The notes beneath the pieces were generated by a model. The model was not told where the DNA came from. It saw only the letters and a program-made list of their open reading frames with translations, and searched no databases. The position numbers and the translations under genes are program-made. From Puniceispirillum sp965657105 (lineage in GTDB: Bacteria > Pseudomonadota > Alphaproteobacteria > Puniceispirillales > Puniceispirillaceae): DNA of 21,424 nucleotides. The stretch spans positions 1 through 21,424 of the forward strand of contig NZ_CBFHNB010000038.1 of NCBI RefSeq assembly GCF_965657105.1. The letters run 5' to 3'. This document shows, piece by piece, positions 1 to 8,358 of this stretch (position 1 is the stretch's first letter; each line of letters begins with the position of its first letter).

Positions 1-271
1 TCCACTGTTTATATTTTTCGCCGAATCTTACAACAACGATATCGGCGTCCTGAATAGCTTTTCGTGTACGGATTGCATTGACCATGGCGCCTTTATGATC
101 GTGCCAATATTTATCTGTTTCTGGGCCCAAAATGGCAACGCCGCAATCATCACTTGCGTCATGATCAGTCACCGGACTCGAAAAGGTTACATCAAGGCCT
201 GCCGAACCTTCGATAATTTGCTCGCGCCAATCAGTATGAATTTCCCCGGAAAGATAAACTTTCATGGTCAT
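1..271 (-). CDS. YtoQ family protein (5' part, truncated by window edge)
   Basis: Reading leftward from ATG at 271, about 90 codons are visible before the left edge. The N-terminus contains MKVYLSGEIHTDW, then SSPVTDHDASDDCGVAILG and RFGEKYKQW. I recognise these stretches as typical of the YtoQ family, small proteins of unknown biochemical role found in many bacteria. They loosely resemble nucleoside deoxyribosyltransferase-like folds, but I would not assign an activity. The start at 271 is preferred over the in-frame ATG at 265 because an AGGAGAGG Shine-Dalgarno lies about 5 bases upstream of it. The gene is divergent from the cupin at 458. The 186 bases between them hold no gene that I can see. 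The C-terminal part lies outside the window. Confidence 0.8.
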   Translation of the reverse strand, partial: MTMKVYLSGEIHTDWREQIIEGSAGLDVTFSSPVTDHDASDDCGVAILGPETDKYWHDHKGAMVNAIRTRKAIQDADIVVVRFGEKYKQW

Positions 272-481
272 TATGCCTCTCCTTAGCTTAAAAAATCAGT
301 TCACCCAATTATTTGACCATAGTCATAATAAGGATAATAAAACGTAAGATGACAATATCCTGAAATGAAAAGGTTACAACCGCCAAGTTGATGTCATCAC
401 AAATACGTCAAGCTTTCATGCTTTTGGGTTGGCAAAACACAGCATTCAGATCACAATATGAAAAACAAGTATGAGGTTATA

Positions 482-847
482 ATGATCAGTCTTCAAAGCT
501 TCGGCGATTTAAGTGACATCCCTGCCGGTGAGTTTGCCCCTAAACCTACAACTTTAACCGAAGGACAAACCGAAGCCCTTGTTCCGCTCTGGGAGTCACT
601 TGACGGCCTGACCAAAATTGGTATCTGGGATTGCACGATTGGTCGTTTTACAGCTGACCGCTCAAAATCTGCTGAAATTTGCCATATTTTGTCTGGCAGT
701 GCTTCAGTCGTCAATGCAGATGGCGGTGGCAAACGTGATATTGCTGCAGGTGATATGTTAATCTTGCCAATCGGTTGGACAGGCGAATGGACAATCCATG
801 AACCAATGCGCAAAACCTATATCCTGATTGCCGAAACCAGCACCTGA
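482..847 (+). CDS. Small single-domain cupin (cupin_3/DUF861 type)
   Basis: A protein of about 121 residues that is essentially one cupin barrel. The central part has AEICHILSGSASVVN, then a glycine-rich turn, then the second-motif strand IAAGDMLILPIGWTGEW. This pattern is typical of cupin_3 proteins (ureidoglycine aminohydrolase-like, EutQ-like). Members are often annotated only as cupin proteins, and no substrate can be named here. The classical metal-binding HxH of cupin motif 1 is not evident, so metal binding is uncertain. The frame is open to an ATG at 458 (129 residues). I prefer ATG 482 because TGAGG sits about 5-6 bases upstream, whereas 458 has no clear ribosome binding site. It stands alone; the next gene on this strand begins 204 bases downstream. 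Confidence 0.7.
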   Translation: MISLQSFGDLSDIPAGEFAPKPTTLTEGQTEALVPLWESLDGLTKIGIWDCTIGRFTADRSKSAEICHILSGSASVVNADGGGKRDIAAGDMLILPIGWTGEWTIHEPMRKTYILIAETST

Positions 848-931
848 TTACACATGAAATGCTTATTTCCAACTGGTAAAATAAATCTGCGCAACAGTCA
901 CAAATCGTGACATGGCGCGTGTTGGGCGCAT

Positions 932-1036
932 ATGTTCAAGACTGGCCAGCATGATTCGGCTTTTGATCATGTTATTTTTAATCGGGCGATTGATCCTGCC
1001 GCCGCCCCAAGTTACGATGTGGCCGGGGACGAGTAG
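932..1036 (+). other. Possible short ORF (34 codons) in the leader of argE
   Basis: Between the cupin and argE there is an open frame from ATG 932 to TAG 1034-1036, ending 15 bases before the argE start. It reads MFKTGQHDSAFDHVIF and continues to DVAGDE. I do not recognise it and see no clear Shine-Dalgarno before it. It could be a gene remnant, an upstream leader peptide or chance. The rest of the 848-1051 gap shows no other gene. Confidence 0.15.
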
Positions 1037-1051
1037 CAGGAACGTTTAACA

Positions 1052-2209
1052 ATGAATCAGACAGTCGATATTCTGAATGACCTTGTTGGTTTTGCCTCGG
1101 TCAGCCGTGATCCAAATCGGAAGCTGATTGACTATGTAGCCGAAAAACTTGCAAAAAGCGGCGTTGATCCCATTATCATCCCTGATGAAAGCGGAAAAAA
1201 GGCCAATTTATATGCCGTAACGGGTCCCGATATAGATGGCGGTGTGATGCTCTCAGGGCATACTGATGTTGTGCCTATCGATGGTCAGAACTGGACGAAA
1301 CCTGCATTTTCCTGCACATATGAGGACGGTAAATATTACGGACGTGGCACTGCCGACATGAAAGGCTTTGTCGCCGCAGCCATTGCCAGTTTTATTGACG
1401 CCACCCAACTAGATCTGAGCAATCCATTGCATCTGGCTCTGTCCTATGACGAGGAAATTGGCTGTATTGGTGTGCGATCACTGATCGACATGATGGGCAA
1501 ATCACCGCATAAGCCTGCCTTTTGCATCGTCGGTGAACCGACTGAAATGGGGCTAGCCACCGGACATAAGGGAAAAACCGCAATCCGGGCAAACTGCCAG
1601 GGGCGCGAGGGGCATTCGGCGCTGGCACCCATGGCAATGAATGCGTTGCATCTTGCCTGTGATCTAGCTGGCGAAATTCGCCATATGCAGGATGAACTGG
1701 CACGCGCTGGCCATAAAGATGATGATTATAACGTGCCTTACACCACCATGCATGTTGGGCGTATCGAAGGCGGCGTCCAACTCAATATTGTTCCTAATGC
1801 CGCCTTTATAGATTTTGAAATCCGTAATTTAGCTGAAGATGATCCAATGGCACTATTGGACAAGTTGAAAGACCGTATCGCGCCGATCATCGAGATCGCC
1901 AAAAAGACGGCTCCTGAGGCTAATATTCAATTTACCATCACCAACACATATCCGGGGCTTAACACGCCAAAGGATGCCGAGATTGTAAGCTTCATGAAAG
2001 CTCTGACAGGGAATAACACCACGATTAAGATGGCATTTGGTACCGAAGGTGGCTTGTTTTCACGTGATATTGGCATTCCAACTGTCGTTTGTGGTCCAGG
2101 TTCGATGGATCAAGGGCATAAGCCAGACGAATTTGTGAGCGCTGAACAGCTGGTGCAATGTGACACTATGCTCAGCGCGCTTAACCAGCGCCTTGTAAAC
2201 GGCATTTAG
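1052..2209 (+). CDS. argE: Acetylornithine deacetylase (M20 metallopeptidase family)
   Basis: Hydrolyses N2-acetylornithine to ornithine and acetate in arginine synthesis; cytoplasmic, using a co-catalytic metal pair. The 385-residue length is normal for ArgE. The M20 signature is complete: SGHTDVVP (metal ligand H70, with D72), RGTADMKG (bridging D102), YDEEIG (catalytic E134 and ligand E135), GEPTEM (E162) and the late ligand H356 in GHKPDE. The dimerisation or lid domain spans roughly residues 175-290, beginning GHKGKTAIRANCQGREGHSA, where the His reaches the partner active site in this family. A plausible AGGAA ribosome binding site precedes ATG 1052. It is convergent with the cytochrome c peroxidase, with 14 bases between the two stop codons and no clear hairpin. 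Desuccinylase (DapE) is an alternative within M20, but the overall pattern favours ArgE. Confidence 0.9.
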   Translation: MNQTVDILNDLVGFASVSRDPNRKLIDYVAEKLAKSGVDPIIIPDESGKKANLYAVTGPDIDGGVMLSGHTDVVPIDGQNWTKPAFSCTYEDGKYYGRGTADMKGFVAAAIASFIDATQLDLSNPLHLALSYDEEIGCIGVRSLIDMMGKSPHKPAFCIVGEPTEMGLATGHKGKTAIRANCQGREGHSALAPMAMNALHLACDLAGEIRHMQDELARAGHKDDDYNVPYTTMHVGRIEGGVQLNIVPNAAFIDFEIRNLAEDDPMALLDKLKDRIAPIIEIAKKTAPEANIQFTITNTYPGLNTPKDAEIVSFMKALTGNNTTIKMAFGTEGGLFSRDIGIPTVVCGPGSMDQGHKPDEFVSAEQLVQCDTMLSALNQRLVNGI

Positions 2210-2223
2210 TTCTGCAAGACAGG

Positions 2224-3564
2224 TTATTTATCAACTGGCAAACCGCTTGGCACCGTATCGGGAACCCCAAGCGGCAGACTCAACGCTGTGGCACCCGTCA
2301 GGCTATGCAGAAACGCCACCAGATCATCAATCTCACGGTCATTTAGGTCAATGGGCGTGATATCAAGATGGCTTCGCTGCCTTGCCATTTCACGCTTATC
2401 ACTCATGACAACAAAATCAATCGCCTCTAGCCATTCAGCTTTTGGCAATTGCGCCATTTCGGGTTGCCACTGATCTTGCATCTGCAAGGGGTTAAGATGA
2501 TGCCGCACCATATTTTCCAATGACGCATAGGCGCCATTATGCCCATAAGGCCCCGTCAAAGCGACATTGCGTAATTGTGGGGTTTTGAATCTATAGGCAT
2601 CTGCTAGATCATCGCTTTCGCCCATACGCCCGACATCGCGTACATAGGGATCAAATCGCCGTGTTCGTCCTGGGCCAAATGGCGGCAAGGCCAGAGCATA
2701 AAATTTGTGATCACTCAGAAGCGTACCTGAATGACAGCTGGCACAATTAGCTTTGCCATAAAACAGATCCAGACCACGCTTTTGTGATGCGTTCAATGCG
2801 GTTTCATCACCTGATATATAAGCATCAAACGGGCTGTCATGCGACCGCCATTCCTGTCCGATAAACGCACCTAACGCTTTGGCAATATGCGTAATATCAA
2901 CTTGATCGGCTGTTTCAACATCGTCAAACGCATCGACAAATAGCTGTCCATATTCAGGGATAATACGTACCCGCTTGGCAATGATTGGCCACACAGCGTC
3001 AATCCGGTCATGGACTGCACCGGCAACCTCATTTTCCTTTGGATTGCCAGCCATTTCAAACTGCGCTGTCATAGGCAGAATGGCCTGTGCTGCCAGAATG
3101 GTATCTAACCCGTTTGGTAACCATTCCTCGGCTGGTGAATTAAACCCGTTCTCATAATCATCAGACACTGAAAGACGGCCATCTTGAAACAGAATTCTGA
3201 CTTCTTTAGCCCCAATATTCCATAAGGCCGAAGCATTACGAGGCACCCGCTTTTTGATGCGGCTATCACCAAATCCTGGCAATCGTGTTGGCCCAACGCC
3301 AACACCCCCTTCACCAATACCCAAAGACAAACCATCCGAGCCACCAAAACGATGATGATGACACGTACCACAAGAAATATTCTGGTTTCCAGACAGAATT
3401 TTATCATAGAAAAGTTTTTGACCAAGACTGGCTTGCATGGCATCAATAATATGATAATCGGCATCAACAAGTGGCCGCGGTAAATCGATAGTTTCTGCAT
3501 ATGCCGAATGCCCGAAACACATGCTGACAGCCAGTGTCAAAACAAAGGATTTAAAATGCGTCAC
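2224..3564 (-). CDS. Secreted di-heme cytochrome c peroxidase / MauG-family protein
   Basis: About 446 residues, read leftward from GTG 3564. Residues 1-23 form a signal peptide (VTHFKSFVLTLAVSM then HSAYA, cleavage expected after AYA), so it acts in the periplasm. Two c-type heme sites are visible: CGTCH at 65-69 and CASCH at 274-278. This is the layout of the bacterial cytochrome c peroxidase/MauG family, which reduces hydrogen peroxide with electrons from small cytochromes or does radical chemistry on a partner. The region RFKTPQLRNVALTGPYGHNG (about 368-387) is the conserved C-terminal heme segment. The open frame continues further upstream, but that part lies antisense inside the Sel1 gene and adds a sequence preceding a clear signal peptide, so I chose GTG 3564. 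No strong Shine-Dalgarno is seen. Its start overlaps the oppositely directed Sel1 gene by 9 bases. Confidence 0.82.
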   Translation of the reverse strand: MTHFKSFVLTLAVSMCFGHSAYAETIDLPRPLVDADYHIIDAMQASLGQKLFYDKILSGNQNISCGTCHHHRFGGSDGLSLGIGEGGVGVGPTRLPGFGDSRIKKRVPRNASALWNIGAKEVRILFQDGRLSVSDDYENGFNSPAEEWLPNGLDTILAAQAILPMTAQFEMAGNPKENEVAGAVHDRIDAVWPIIAKRVRIIPEYGQLFVDAFDDVETADQVDITHIAKALGAFIGQEWRSHDSPFDAYISGDETALNASQKRGLDLFYGKANCASCHSGTLLSDHKFYALALPPFGPGRTRRFDPYVRDVGRMGESDDLADAYRFKTPQLRNVALTGPYGHNGAYASLENMVRHHLNPLQMQDQWQPEMAQLPKAEWLEAIDFVVMSDKREMARQRSHLDITPIDLNDREIDDLVAFLHSLTGATALSLPLGVPDTVPSGLPVDK

Positions 3565-4035
3565 TTTCTGATGTTTATGATCGTTGGAGTCCTTCTGCCG
3601 GTCTTTGCCCATGCTGAGATTGAAGCAGCGCGAGACCTTATGGAAGAAGGAAAATTTGTCGAGGCACGCGAAGCGCTGTGGCCTGCGGCGCGATCTGGCA
3701 ACGCCGATGCCGAAGAATTGATCGGTGTCATGTATGCAATGGGATTGGGCGTTGAACAGGATGATATCCGCGCTTTTGACTGGTATTTGCGCGCGTCGAT
3801 GAAAGGTCATCCTGGTGCCCAATCGGGTGTTGGCTGGTATTACGAAGTTGGACGCGGTATGCCTGCCCCTGACCTTACACGTGCCTATTTGTGGTATGTG
3901 CTTTCGGCGATCGGCGGCGATCCCGATGCGGCGATATCGCAAGAGGAAGTTGTTAAAAAAATGACAGTTGAACAAATTGAAAAAGCGCATGAACTTATCG
4001 ATGATTATCGTGTTTGGCTATTTCCTTTCAGATAA
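3556..4035 (+). CDS. Secreted Sel1-repeat (TPR-like) protein
   Basis: A 159-residue protein beginning MRHFLMFMIVGVLLPVFAHA, a clear signal peptide with cleavage after AHA. The mature part is alpha-helical. A first helix pair at about 22-48 is followed by two Sel1-like repeats, roughly 49-84 (SGNADAEELIGVMYAMGLGV) and 85-121 (GHPGAQSGVGWYYEVGRGM), with the usual small-residue pattern. Sel1 repeats are protein-interaction scaffolds, and many short secreted ones have no known role. ATG 3556 is preferred because AAAGGAT lies just before it and the signal peptide starts there; the frame is open to ATG 3508, which would put a polar extension before the signal. It is head to head with, and overlaps the start of, the cytochrome c peroxidase. 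A strong terminator follows at 4059-4089. Confidence 0.75.
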   Translation: MRHFLMFMIVGVLLPVFAHAEIEAARDLMEEGKFVEAREALWPAARSGNADAEELIGVMYAMGLGVEQDDIRAFDWYLRASMKGHPGAQSGVGWYYEVGRGMPAPDLTRAYLWYVLSAIGGDPDAAISQEEVVKKMTVEQIEKAHELIDDYRVWLFPFR

Positions 4036-4058
4036 ATAATCTGCAAGGCCAGGTTACA

Positions 4059-4089
4059 AAAGGGCTACCTCAGAATAAGGTAGCCCTTT
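4059..4089. terminator. Bidirectional intrinsic terminator
   Basis: A perfect 11-bp stem AAAGGGCTACC / GGTAGCCCTTT closes a 9-base loop (4070-4078). T-rich sequence follows on the plus strand (ATTTTATTG) and A-rich sequence on the left arm, so it can stop transcription both ways. It lies between the convergent Sel1 gene (ends 4035) and the TRAP dctP gene (ends 4099), and probably terminates the leftward LLM-AKR-TRAP operon. Confidence 0.88.
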
Positions 4090-4098
4090 ATTTTATTG

Positions 4099-5157
4099 TT
4101 AGTTAAGGTCTCTAGCGCGACCTGTATTAATGTCAGCCTCGGCAACTGCGACCGCCTTGGTCAGGGCATTAAATACAGCCTCGCCACCGTCAACATTCGA
4201 CTTGAACCAGTCATAAACCGGAGATGCTGCTGTCTTGAAGGCAGCCTTTTCGGCAGGTGTTGGCACATATAGATCACCGCCACCAGCAACGAAATCGGCA
4301 TAGGCCTGAATTGACTTACGCTTTGGCGAAGCAAAGGTGGCCTGCTGAAGCTGAGCAAAGCCATCAACAACAACCGCACGCATGTCTTCAGGCATGGCCA
4401 TGAACTTGTCATTAGACATCCACCACAAAGCACCCATATAGGCGTGACCGTCAAGCGTTACATATTTCAGACCGGCATCAGGGAATTTCATGCCCATGAT
4501 ATCGGTAATACCGTTCTTGGAACCTTCAACAACACCTGTCTGGAAGCTTGTGAACAGCTCTGGCCATGGAATAGGTGTTGGTGATGCACCAAGAGCCTTA
4601 ACCAGCTCCTGTGGCAAATCAGCAACAACAGTACGGATTTTCAGGCCATTCATGTCACTAGGGTTTTGAACACGACGTTTGGTATTGGCAAAGTTACGCC
4701 AGCCACCAGTGTTACCAATTGTCATCAGACGTACCTTATTGTCTGAGCTAGCAAGGGCCATGTCTCTGACTTCACGTGTGAAATCGCCAGACAAAACATG
4801 CTCTGCAACGCGGTCATCTGACATCAGATATGGCAGGTCAAGAACCTGAACATATGGGAAGATGCCTGCGGCACCGCCTGATGTAGAGATATAAACGTCG
4901 ATTGAACCATCAGCTACACCCTGCAAACATTCAGCACCCTTTGAACAAAGCTGGGTACCGATATACAGTTCAACGGCAATTTTGCCATTAGATGCTGACT
5001 CAACATAATTTTTGAATACGACAAGACCATCATAATCTTCATCATTTTCATTCGAGTTAGCCGTCGCACGGATTGTATAATCCGCTGCAAATGCTGATAT
5101 TGTTGGTGTTGCAAGCAACGCCACCGCCATCAGAGAACGCATTACTAGTCTTTTCAT
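4099..5157 (-). CDS. dctP: TRAP transporter solute-binding protein (DctP family)
   Basis: A 352-residue periplasmic binding protein. Residues 1-24 are a signal peptide (MKRLVMRSLMAVALL, then ISAFA|AD). The mature part has the DctP fold: YTIRATANSNEND, YIGTQL, DVYISTSGGAAGIFPYVQVLDLPY and GLKIRTVVADLPQELVKALG. R175 in GLKIRT matches the conserved arginine that binds the acidic group of TRAP ligands, so an organic acid such as a carboxylate or sulfonate is expected. The start at 5157 is chosen because GGAGG lies 5 bases upstream; earlier in-frame ATGs at 5169 and 5160 lie before or against that site. Two cysteines, C71 and C77, flank LCSKGAEC and might form a small disulfide in the periplasm. 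It follows dctM by 36 bases, so it is last in the operon. The ligand cannot be read from sequence. Confidence 0.9.
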   Translation of the reverse strand: MKRLVMRSLMAVALLATPTISAFAADYTIRATANSNENDEDYDGLVVFKNYVESASNGKIAVELYIGTQLCSKGAECLQGVADGSIDVYISTSGGAAGIFPYVQVLDLPYLMSDDRVAEHVLSGDFTREVRDMALASSDNKVRLMTIGNTGGWRNFANTKRRVQNPSDMNGLKIRTVVADLPQELVKALGASPTPIPWPELFTSFQTGVVEGSKNGITDIMGMKFPDAGLKYVTLDGHAYMGALWWMSNDKFMAMPEDMRAVVVDGFAQLQQATFASPKRKSIQAYADFVAGGGDLYVPTPAEKAAFKTAASPVYDWFKSNVDGGEAVFNALTKAVAVAEADINTGRARDLN

Positions 5158-5193
5158 CATTTCCTCCATTATTGCTTTGATGAACTATATCCC

Positions 5194-6696
5194 TCACTTA
5201 ATGAATCCGGCAAGCCGCGGTATCGTCATAGACAATGCCGGAAAATAGGTAATCATGAAGATGACCACTATTTCCACCGCGAGGAATGGCAAAATGGCGC
5301 GCGAGATGGTTTCAACCCGCTCGCCAGAAACTGAAGATGCAACAAATAAAACAAGCCCCATGGGTGGTGTCGCTAGGCCAACTGTTAAATTTACTGACAT
5401 GATAATGGCAAAATGCACTGGATGCACACCAAGGTCGATAAAAACCGGTGCCAGAATAGGCCCTAAAATAATGATCGCTGGCCCTGCATCAAGAAACATA
5501 CCAACAACGAACAACAAAATATTGATAAGAAATAATAAAATAAGAGGGTTTTCACTCAAGGTAATAACAAAAGCTGCGAGTTGTTCCGGCGCATGACTCA
5601 GACTTACAACCGTCTTGAAAGCAACAGCTGCCCCCACCAAAAGTAATACTGTTGCCGATGCCACAGCCGCCTTCATGAAAATAGAGGGCAAATCACCAAG
5701 TTTCATTGTCCGCAATACAAAAAATGAAATTAATAAAGCATAGGCAACAGCAATCGACGACGCTTCGGTTGGGGTAAACACACCGATCATAATACCGCCA
5801 AGTATAATAATCGGGGTTTGCAAGGGTGCTACGGCGCGTTTGCACACAAAACGGAATTCCTGTGTCACACGGTGCCTTATATTTAGCAGAATAAGATGCG
5901 CTATAGGCAAAAATATGAAAAACAATGTCCAGCCATCAACCGAAATATCAATATCGGTGAGCGACGCTAATAGCGCCTTTACGCCTGCATAGGCAGCGAC
6001 CAGAAGACCCGCAACATTAATCCGCAAAAGCACCAGTGAAATCCAATATTCAACTGGTTTAATTATAATGTCTTTTTTGACAATTCGCTCGGCCTTGGGC
6101 AAGTCATATTTGTCGGCAAGCACCCGCACCATCAACATCAGGCCTGCCCCCACCATAACCCCCGGAACAATGCCTGCTAGAAACAAGGCCGCCACAGACT
6201 CCCCCATCACATAGGCATAGATAATCATGATGCCTGATGGGGGGATGATCGGACCGATAACCGAACTTGCCGCCGTAATGGCCGCCGCGAATTTACGTGA
6301 ATAGCCATTCTTTTCCATCGCAGGGATCAAGGTGGACCCCAACGCTGATGTGTCGGCCACTGCCGATCCTGACAAACCGGCAAACAGCATCGATGACAGA
6401 ATATTTACATGCGCCAACCCGCCACGCAAATGCCCCATCAAGGCTTGTGAAAATTCAACCAGCCGAATTGTTATACCACCCCGGTTCATCAATTCACCGG
6501 CAAGCATGAAAAATGGCAATGCCATCAATGGAAATGAGTCCATGCCATTATAAACATTTCGATATAATAGCGCGATGTCGCGTTCCTGGCCGTTGAGCCA
6601 CAGCAATAAACCTGGGGCAACAAGCAAAGCAAAAAACACCGGCAAGCCGATCATGAGGAAAAACAGAAATACAGGTAAAAACAGAACTAGCATCAA
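5194..6696 (-). CDS. dctM: TRAP transporter large permease (DctM family), enlarged
   Basis: A 500-residue polytopic membrane protein carrying out Na+-coupled uptake together with DctQ and DctP. DctM hallmarks are present: FPLMALPFFMLAGELMNRGG (about 55-74), FAGLSGSAVADTSALG (105-120), IGPIIPPSGIMIIYAY (147-162), GGIMIGVFTPTEASS (300-314) and NLTVGLATPPMG near the C-terminus. Family members are usually about 425-430 residues. The extra 65-70 residues fall between about 195 and 290 and contain two hydrophobic stretches, roughly 217-243 and 255-273, which look like two added membrane helices. The ATG at 6696 overlaps the dctQ stop codon by 4 bases, which implies translational coupling. Confidence 0.92.
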   Translation of the reverse strand: MMLVLFLPVFLFFLMIGLPVFFALLVAPGLLLWLNGQERDIALLYRNVYNGMDSFPLMALPFFMLAGELMNRGGITIRLVEFSQALMGHLRGGLAHVNILSSMLFAGLSGSAVADTSALGSTLIPAMEKNGYSRKFAAAITAASSVIGPIIPPSGIMIIYAYVMGESVAALFLAGIVPGVMVGAGLMLMVRVLADKYDLPKAERIVKKDIIIKPVEYWISLVLLRINVAGLLVAAYAGVKALLASLTDIDISVDGWTLFFIFLPIAHLILLNIRHRVTQEFRFVCKRAVAPLQTPIIILGGIMIGVFTPTEASSIAVAYALLISFFVLRTMKLGDLPSIFMKAAVASATVLLLVGAAVAFKTVVSLSHAPEQLAAFVITLSENPLILLFLINILLFVVGMFLDAGPAIIILGPILAPVFIDLGVHPVHFAIIMSVNLTVGLATPPMGLVLFVASSVSGERVETISRAILPFLAVEIVVIFMITYFPALSMTIPRLAGFIK

Positions 6697-7346
6697 TTCG
6701 CTCCTGCCGTTCCGGGCGAGGTGATCTGCGGTAACGGAAAATTAGGCGCCATTAGCGCAATGATGCTCCGCAAAATCAACTCAATGGTGACCGTGAACAA
6801 GAAGGTGACACCAAACAACAAGGACGCATAAACATATCGCAATTTTACCCGGATCATATCCATACCGAACCAGTCCAGCGGTAGCTTCAACGATGAAGAG
6901 GCAAAATTGCCTCCAAACCCCATCGTATGCTTCCATCCAAACTTTATCGCATAGATCAATACAATGACTGATAATGTAAGCAGGAACAAAGTGAGCACTT
7001 GCGCCAATCTATTTGGCAAGGCGCGCGGTAACATATCAATGGCAACAAATCCCCCCGTACGCATGGCAAATGGTGCCATCAGACCGGTCATCCACAGCAT
7101 ACAGAGCCTAGCGGCTTCATCTGGCCACGCCAGGGCATCATTGAGTACATAACGGAAAAACACCTGCAACAGGATCATGATCACCATAAATAACAGCGCA
7201 AGCCAAGCCAGTTGTTTGCTAATCGCAATAACTAGTTTGTTCAGCCATGATACAGGAGTCATGACCAACGATACGGCGCGCGCAATTGTCCAGCTCACGC
7301 TGTTTATTGACGAATCATTATCGTGATTGCCGTCAAAGTTATGCAT
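6693..7346 (-). CDS. dctQ: TRAP transporter small permease (DctQ family)
   Basis: About 217 residues with four hydrophobic segments, as expected for DctQ. Segments lie near LAWLALLFMVIMILLQVFFR, LCMLWMTGLMAPFAM, VLTLFLLTLSVIVLIYAI and YASLLFGVTFLFTV. The motif VFFRYVLNDALAWPDEAARL is the typical DctQ loop after helix 1, and RTGGFVAIDML matches the family pattern RxGxHvxxD. ATG 7346 is chosen because GGGGAG lies 4-5 bases upstream; the frame is open to 7391. The N-terminus is unusually long and polar (MHNFDGNHDNDSSINS) before the first helix. It sits 90 bases downstream of the AKR gene and overlaps dctM by 4 bases. Confidence 0.88.
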   Translation of the reverse strand: MHNFDGNHDNDSSINSVSWTIARAVSLVMTPVSWLNKLVIAISKQLAWLALLFMVIMILLQVFFRYVLNDALAWPDEAARLCMLWMTGLMAPFAMRTGGFVAIDMLPRALPNRLAQVLTLFLLTLSVIVLIYAIKFGWKHTMGFGGNFASSSLKLPLDWFGMDMIRVKLRYVYASLLFGVTFLFTVTIELILRSIIALMAPNFPLPQITSPGTAGAN

Positions 7347-7436
7347 AAACTCCCCATTCTTTACAGGCGACATTATAAATAAACGCCGCAATCTCTATTT
7401 CATGACCAAACCAGTTATGTCAAAGCCTATCTAACG

Positions 7437-8345
7437 CTATGGCACTTCATGACCCAGCGCCATCTCATACAAAACAAACCATGTCTCACGATCCATCTCA
7501 ACTTTGCAGGCATCGCCAAGATGCGCAATGCGATCAAGATTATTTGTACCCATGACGGGCAGAATGCCCGCTGGATGCGCCAATAGCCACGCCACAGCAA
7601 CTGCCGATGCATCACAGTTCTGACGCGCACCTATGTCAGAAAGCTTGTCAAACAAGGCTTTGTTGGATTTATCAAACAAACCACCCCCGGCCAGAGGTGA
7701 CCAGGCCATTAAGGTAATATTCTTTTCCTGGGCAAACGCAATATCGCCATTCGTAAACGCATCATGGGCCAGCAATGAAATTTCAATTTGGTTGGATGCA
7801 ATAGGATTTGACATGGCCGATTGCAGCAAATTTATATCCCATGGCTTGAAATTGGAAACACCAACACTGCCAATTTTACCTGATGCTATCAGCGCATCTA
7901 ATGCCGCACCGGTTTCATGATGATCCATCAATGGATCCGGCCTATGCAACAACAGCATGTCGATATGATCTATATTCATAAGCCTCAATGAATTATCAAC
8001 ACTGTGGTTGATATGTGCGGCGCTAGTATCATAGTATTTTACCACGCGCTCAGGTGACTTATCAGTCAATAACTTAATATCACACTTGGTAATAATCTCA
8101 ATACTATCAATTAGATGCGGAGCTTCCTTTAACAATTTTCCAAACAAACGTTCGGACTCGTAATTGCCATATATATCGGCTTGATCAAAACTGGTGATAC
8201 CTTGGGCAAGACAGGCTTCAACCTTGGCCTGAACATGTGACACGTCACGATTTTCATCATCTGCGAGACGCCACATACCGTAAATAATACGGCTAAGTTC
8301 GAGTTGTGGCATTGAAGAACCACGATTAATTGATGAACGATCCAT
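7437..8345 (-). CDS. Aldo/keto reductase (YdhF-like)
   Basis: A 302-residue NADPH-type aldo/keto reductase. The catalytic tetrad can be read by eye: D54 and Y59 in DQADIYG, K87 in ITKCD, and H134 in LLLHRPDP. The barrel continues with SVGVSNFKPWDI, NQIEISLLAHD, LMAWSPLAGG and PVMGTNNLDRI, the last being the cofactor phosphate-binding end. The pattern is closest to the E. coli YdhF type that I recall. ATG 8345 is chosen because the gene upstream ends at 8359; longer versions would run into it. The gap of 13 bases to the LLM monooxygenase indicates one transcript. The likely job is to reduce the aldehyde released by that monooxygenase, or a related carbonyl. That role comes from context, not from the sequence itself. 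Confidence 0.88.
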   Translation of the reverse strand: MDRSSINRGSSMPQLELSRIIYGMWRLADDENRDVSHVQAKVEACLAQGITSFDQADIYGNYESERLFGKLLKEAPHLIDSIEIITKCDIKLLTDKSPERVVKYYDTSAAHINHSVDNSLRLMNIDHIDMLLLHRPDPLMDHHETGAALDALIASGKIGSVGVSNFKPWDINLLQSAMSNPIASNQIEISLLAHDAFTNGDIAFAQEKNITLMAWSPLAGGGLFDKSNKALFDKLSDIGARQNCDASAVAVAWLLAHPAGILPVMGTNNLDRIAHLGDACKVEMDRETWFVLYEMALGHEVP

Positions 8346-8358
8346 TATGTCTACATTC

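Noticed and set aside
313..340. Possible promoter TTGACC with TAATAA ahead of the cupin
   Set aside because: Spacing and -10 match are poor and it lies about 140 bases before the start codon; not strong enough to list.
3565..3990. N-terminal extension of the cytochrome c peroxidase frame up to 3990
   Set aside because: The extension is antisense to the Sel1 gene and would place about 140 unrelated residues before a clear signal peptide.
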